A stretch of 64,000 nucleotides of DNA, taken from assembly GCA_030278955.1 (NCBI GenBank), contig JAOANR010000010.1:23094444-23158443 (forward strand), written 5' to 3'. The notes below the pieces were generated by a model. It saw only the letters and a list, made by a program, of their open reading frames with translations. It was not told the origin of the DNA and searched no databases. Position numbers and translations under genes: made by a program. Origin of the DNA: Hygrophila difformis. Taxonomy: Eukaryota; Streptophyta; Magnoliopsida; Lamiales; Acanthaceae. Positions 58,952 through 64,000 of the stretch are shown in pieces (within the stretch, counting starts at the first letter, position 1; each line of letters opens with the position of its first letter).

Positions 58952-59535
58952 TGTAACACCCCGGTTTTGGTAACCCAGGCCGGGATGCCACCGCCACACC
59001 TTCCCAAGTAAGACGCGACAAAATTCGAGCTCACTTGAGAAGATGCTAAGGCTAGTCGTATCAATATTTAAAAATAAAGTTTACTTTAAAATATCCCGGA
59101 ATAAATAATTTGTCGTTGTCGTTGGTTTGAGTAGATAATATGACGCATGCGGAAAGTAAAGGAAAAACAAAATACAAGTCTATGGCCAAAACACACGGCC
59201 AAAACACAATCTATAAAATAAAAATAAATGCAACAAGTCTTCATAAAGTTCCCCTCCCATGACATGAATAGGATGCTCACATGTATGCCGGATCTGTGGA
59301 AAAATAATAGCAACAAAGTCAGTATATACATACTGAGTAAGTCAACCCCCACCACATCAAGTGATGGGTTTTAAAAATAGATGGGCTCATTTATAGTATT
59401 TTTAAATTTAATTTAATATAATAAAATACTTGTTAAAAGATTTACTCATTTTAATTTAAAAATATAAGCTATACTTTACCACAATAATATTTGTTTCTCC
59501 ATTGGCCTAGAAAGAGGACACCACCAAATATATTT

Positions 59536-59645
59536 CTCGATTGCAAGCAATCTCTACAATTTTTCTCGATTGCAAGCAATCTCTTCAATTTTTCTCGATT
59601 GCAAGGCAATCTCTACGATATTTCTCGATTGCTAGGCAATCTCTA
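59536..59645 (-). repeat. Tandem hairpin array in second chromovirus LTR (4 units)
   Basis: Four units of about 30 bp: GATTGC and GCAATC pair around AA, AA, AAG or TAG loops, inside TTTCTCGATTGC..AATCTCTAC. It lies about 600 bp from the LTR 3' end, the same relative place as the array in the first family. Confidence 0.85.
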
Positions 59646-61800
59646 CTCCAATGCAATGCAGCGGACTCATACACAGACACACTCCGGAGCCTTAGGCAAC
59701 CCGTACGGATCCACCTAAGAGTGCAGACTCATACATGCATAATATTTCAAGTGCCATCATGGCAAGAGGGGGCGGCTTTTACAGCACACGCCAAGTGCAC
59801 ATATATCCTCCAATATCTCAAGTGGCGTCTAACTCAATCTAGTCTAATGGTTTAAAAATAAAATTTTATTTAATATTTTAAAAATAGCATTCTCCACATA
59901 ATATTCATCTCAAATGATTTTTCAACAATTCCGGGGAGTAATTTACCACAAAGGCATTCTATAGCGCCAAGAACCTTTTTAACGTCATCTCCCATTATTC
60001 AAAATTACCAAATTTGGAAAATATCGTGGGAAATTTCCCATGGTTTAAAAACCCAAGAATATAATAGAAGGACCAAAATTTCAATTCTCATGTCACAGTT
60101 TACGCCAAACGACTTTAAAAATTCATACGAAAGGCGATCAACACAAAATTAAAACTGTAGGTACTTAACATATAGATGAAAAAGTTTTGTGTTTTATACT
60201 TTTCGAAATAAGGTATAGAAACTGTGCAAAAATCGAGTTTTCTACAGCACATCAAAAACACATTCTGCTGCCATCATTTTAAACAACGCAGGTTCGCTTT
60301 TAACCAAGTGTTAAATGTAGAAGATCTTATCTAAAATTTCTGAAATTTCTACAGAAGCGAGATAACTCATAGATGATCATTTTTTTTTTCAAGAAAAGAG
60401 CATTTCGGTTTGAGACTCGAAGGGGACCAAAAGACACAAGGTTTCAGCAAAATACCAACTGTCACAAAATTACTAACAGTGGACAGATCGACCAGTAGTT
60501 ATTCTAGATCGCATAACTCTTTCAAACGACTTCCAAAAGTTACAAAATTTAACAGAGAGATGTCTAACACGATTACGAACATTTTTCACAGTGATATGAT
60601 TTTCGAGAAAACATCTCTAAACCCATCAAAAACTCTCTGCAAGTACGAACAAGTATGCTGACAGATTTCCGATAAAATATCTTAGCAACCAGATTCGATT
60701 TGGGATCTTAAATGAAGTCCAAAATTCACGAAATTTGTACAACATACTCTTTAAGATGTTAGAAACATTTCTTATGAACAAAACATTTTAAGAAAACGCC
60801 TCTAAGTCGACCAAATACAAGGATTTCAGGAAACACGCACAGTAGATCCTATGATGACAGATTTGACTATTCTATATTCCTAGGCATGTAGCTCCTAATT
60901 CCTTCGACAAATCATTCCAAAACTTGAAATGGAGAGAGTTAACTTACTGAGATTGAGGTTCGGATTAGAGGTTTTGAAATGATGGCCTTTGATTGGACAG
61001 AATTCAATCTAAGCAATCCCAAACGATCTACGATCCTTTGAACTAAAACAAGAGATGGAAAAACTTTTACTCTAAATCACAGGGATAGGGCTTGGAACCA
61101 ATGGAAATTGATGCTAAGTGAAGTATACTTACTCTCCTATTGATTGTAGAGGGAAAACTCAACCCTTGAAGCTATTGCTCGTCCAACAATAGCACCACAC
61201 AACTCACCCTAAACTCTCTGGAATTTGCAGGAATGAGAGGGGACGACTGGCTGTTGTTTTCTTATGGATTGAAGTGTGTTAATGGCTCACTAATTCCCCT
61301 ATTATGATAGTCTTAAATTGGCTTAGTAAGTCTACATGTCCAGATTCAAAACGGGAGAAGTTACACCTCTTCATTGCCACAATTCAAGTCACAAGGCTGG
61401 AATTAATTTATGGAATTGAAGGTAATGGGGGACAGACGAATGGGGTGCTTATTTTATGGGATTAAAGACGTTAATGATTAGATTAATTAGAGTAGTGAAA
61501 TCCCTGGGATATTGCTGGGTACGTTCCACAATTACTACTCATACCATAATAATAATTCTGGCAACCCCACTATTGAGAGAGACAAAAACTTATCCCATAA
61601 TTCATCCTTGTAACAGTTGTCTATATGTTCACTGCCTATCATCCCTATTTAATTACATTGATAGAAGATACCATGCTTTACAATTCCTAGTTTAACACCC
61701 TTGCCTGATCTAATTCTTAATCCAATTATAGGTGCTGTCCAGAATGAGATTTAATATATATATATATATATATTACCAGTTTATCTATGACTATATCACC

Positions 61801-61801
61801 A

Positions 61802-61869
<68 letters not shown>
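61801..61869. repeat. (AAT)n microsatellite
   Basis: About 23 AAT units within the LTR. Confidence 0.95.
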
Positions 61870-62017
61870 GCAAAATGGAATTCTTCGATGAATTGTTTCC
61901 GAGCAATAATTTATTCAAATAAATTATTTTTGTCTTCTCGGAATTATTTTGGTGCTTTTCGAATTGTGAAATTAATTTTATTCTTTCGAATCATGAATGA
62001 ATTTCTTGGGTATTACA

Positions 62018-62033
62018 GTCTACCCCCCTTAAG
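62018..62033 (-). promoter_or_regulatory. Polypurine tract of the second chromovirus
   Basis: The minus strand reads TTAAGGGGGGTAGAC directly before the LTR start. Confidence 0.8.
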
Positions 62034-62551
62034 AATCAATTTCGTCCTCGAAGTTGCGTCGTTCTTAAGGTAACACCAAAATCAAAGGTGCATCATACAC
62101 ACGACTAAAACATTGAGGTTCGAAGTTTACCTAGTCAAAGTATTGGTCTCCGCCGTGTATTACATCCTCTCCGCCTTACAGTTATGTCCTCATAACTGCC
62201 TAGGATTTGTTTTAGGAAGAGGTTCGTATAGCGTTGCCTCATATTAGTCGTCAATTCCCACGATTATATCAATGTCTCTTGAGGTCAAATTCTACTATGT
62301 TAGCGAAGAATTCTAAAAATTTATTTATATATATATTTTATTACTATCGGGACTTCAATCACATCTCTATGAGTATGATACTACTTTTCCCCAAGGTATT
62401 TGAATTCCGAAGCTGACACTTCTAGGTTCTTAATCACTACAGGAGTCCCAGCATATCGTTTTGAACACGATACCAATTCTCCGTAAGGTAACTGAATTCC
62501 TAGCCTAATGATATCAGGTTTAGGAATTTCTAGAGCAGGCAAGGTTCTAGA
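62034..62551 (-). other. Collapsed internal region, pol missing
   Basis: From the protease start the minus strand passes through a broken protease remnant (LEIPKPDIIRLGIQLPYG.. on the minus strand around 62500) and a short piece resembling the polyprotein end before the polypurine tract. RT, RNase H and integrase are absent. Confidence 0.6.
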
Positions 62552-63920
62552 TTAAATCAATGAACAACTTCCTCCCGAATCGAATAAAACCTTGACAGGT
62601 ACACCCCAAGCGGTAAATGTACCTGCGACCACATCGCCTTGTACCGGTAAATCTGCTTGATTTATCACATTGAGCCGACCCACAGCTCCTCCTTGATTCC
62701 CATGCTGGTTCCGATTCTGAGGAGGTCTTTGTCCTTGATTATTCCCATTTTGTCCACCTTGATTGTTCTGCTGGGCAGGAGCATTGACAAGATCATCCCT
62801 CTTCGTAATATTCTCTAAGCGAGTTCTACACTCTTTTGCCATATGTCCTTCTCGACCGCACCTAAAATATGCACCAGGCTTGGGGCATCCTTTAGCCATG
62901 TGAGGCTTGCCACATTTTGGGCATCGTGGTATGTAGTTACTACGATTATTTTTACGCCCATCGTTACCTCCATTATGTCCTTGGACCTGCTTGTTTGGAC
63001 CACCACGATAGTTGCCTCCTTCGAGTTATTATTACCCTTTTTGTCACGATTTCTCTTATATTGTCCTTGAGGTCCTCGGCTTGACTCGCTCACAGCTTTC
63101 CTTTTCAATTGTTCTATCCGAGCAACTGCGACAGCCCGATCATATACTGCCTGCAAGTTAGAATACTGGACACCTGCAATCACTTCTCTAATTGCTAGGT
63201 TTAGTCTCATTTCAAACTTTTGCACCTTCTCAGCTTCAGTAGGTACCAGTTTTGGAGCAAACCTAACCAACTCCTTAAAACGTGCATAGTACTCTTGAAC
63301 AGTTTGCTCTCCTTACTTCAGAGACAAGAATTCTTCATACATTGCTGCCTTTGTACTCATTGGGTAGAAACGGTCCCTTAATGCTTCCATGAATTCATTC
63401 CATAGGTAGGGTTCCTCATCTTCCTCCAATTCCCTTTGGAGGTTTTACCACCATTCGTCGGCCTCGCCTCCTAAGTAGTAAGATGCTACATGAACTTTTT
63501 CCTCTTCAGGGCATTTCACAGCATTCAACAGCTTATCAAATGTCCGGATCCACTCATCCAATAAGGCAGGATCCTCTTGGCCATTGTAGTGAGGTGGTTG
63601 ATATGGATTCACAATGGCTAGATAATTGATACGGGCCTCAGGTGGAGGTGCTTCTACTCCTACAGCTGCTTGCCCTCTATGGAGTTCAGCATTCCCTAGG
63701 CAATAAGAACTTCGACTGTCCTAAGACGTTCATCAACGTTGTTTGCTGTAGGAGGCACTTGCCTTCCCAGGTTAGGCATATTTGCCTCTCTTGGTACTTC
63801 AGGGTGTTGGTAGTTTTGGGGCACCTCGTTGTTGTTGGGCATGTTTGGGGGATTAGCGCCAGCGTTAGGAGCGTACTTGTGTGGTCTCCCTCTAGGTGCC
63901 ATTCTGTTTATAAAGCACAC
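62552..63920 (-). pseudogene. Chromovirus gag and protease start
   Basis: The N-terminal frame starts at 63920 (MAPRGRPHKYAPNAG). After frame changes, 63270-62815 reads VRFAPKLVPTEAEKVQKFEMRLN..AVYDRAVAVARIEQLKRK, typical of Tekay-type gag. Two zinc knuckles follow: CPKCGKPHMAKGC (CX2CX3HX4C, about 62925-62890) and a second, YFRCGREGHMAKEC, where Tyr replaces the first Cys. The frame ends in a protease start VKVLFDSGGSCSLI, with the catalytic DSG, followed by a stop. Several frameshifts and stops make it non-functional. The 5' LTR lies past the window end. Confidence 0.85.
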
Positions 63921-64000
63921 GAGGTTAAGTTCTAGTCTAAGGATGAGTAAGTAAAGTTATAAAGCAACTAAATCATAGGGTGTTTAAGAAATTTATAATC

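Larger units (their letters stand above)
58952..62017 (-). mobile_element. Chromovirus 3' LTR, second family, 3066 bp
   Basis: On minus it starts TGTAATACCC (62017) and ends GGGTGTTACA (58952). The terminal 45 bp are clearly related to the LTR end at 3800-3846 but the bodies differ. It is inserted in the LINE at ATTG. Contains a hairpin array (59536-59645), an (AT)n run (about 61754-61773) and an (AAT)n run (61801-61869). Confidence 0.87.

Overview
The window is repeat-dominated DNA from a plant, most likely a eudicot. The evidence is an Athila-type Ty3/gypsy polyprotein, chromovirus LTRs, L1-type LINEs with RNase H, tRNA-derived SINEs, a Helitron, a MULE, and one plant-specific DC1-domain gene. 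All identifications come from reading the sequence; no database search was run.

Layout. (1) 1-3846 is the right end of a Tekay/Del-like chromovirus: a chromodomain tail, a polypurine tract and a 2.8-kb 3' LTR. It is inserted in the 3' LTR of element A. (2) Element A (3847-37814, minus strand) is a giant Athila-lineage retrotransposon. Its LTRs are about 4.5 kb and it has decayed gag, protease, RT, RNase H and integrase. Downstream of pol it carries a second transcription unit with its own array-plus-TATA promoter, a short first exon, an intron, and an F-box cargo exon. (3) Element B (17301-35029, plus strand) is a complete 17.7-kb relative inserted in A's 5' LTR, flanked by GTTAT duplications. 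It lacks gag-pol but has the same promoter, exon 1 and intron cassette, here feeding a roughly 1,460-residue cargo ORF that is now frameshifted. (4) 37815-44500 holds Helitron, SINE and CACTA pieces and a chromovirus solo LTR (39456-42253, GAGAA duplications). (5) 44507-46729 is a MITE interrupted by a MULE that carries a leucine-rich-repeat-like fragment. (6) 46925-47902 is the only convincing intact host gene, an intronless DC1 protein. (7) 48900-52000 is a gag-only Ty3/gypsy remnant followed by a 171-172-bp tandem repeat. (8) 52690-56490 and 57516-58951 are two 5'-truncated LINEs. (9) 58952 to the window end is another chromovirus, with gag but almost no pol, inserted in the second LINE.

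The most interesting system is shared by A and B. Both carry arrays of a four-site element (two direct and two inverted copies of a short CG-containing word) at three matching places: twice in each LTR and once inside. The proximal LTR array and the internal array each lie just upstream of a TATA box. The architecture is conserved but the word is completely different: CAATTCGGT in A, TTTGTCGCGGAAC in B. The internal array drives what looks like a second promoter feeding a phase-2 spliced cassette with exchangeable cargo. I read this as element-specific activator or anti-silencing sites that have switched specificity, but that function is inference.
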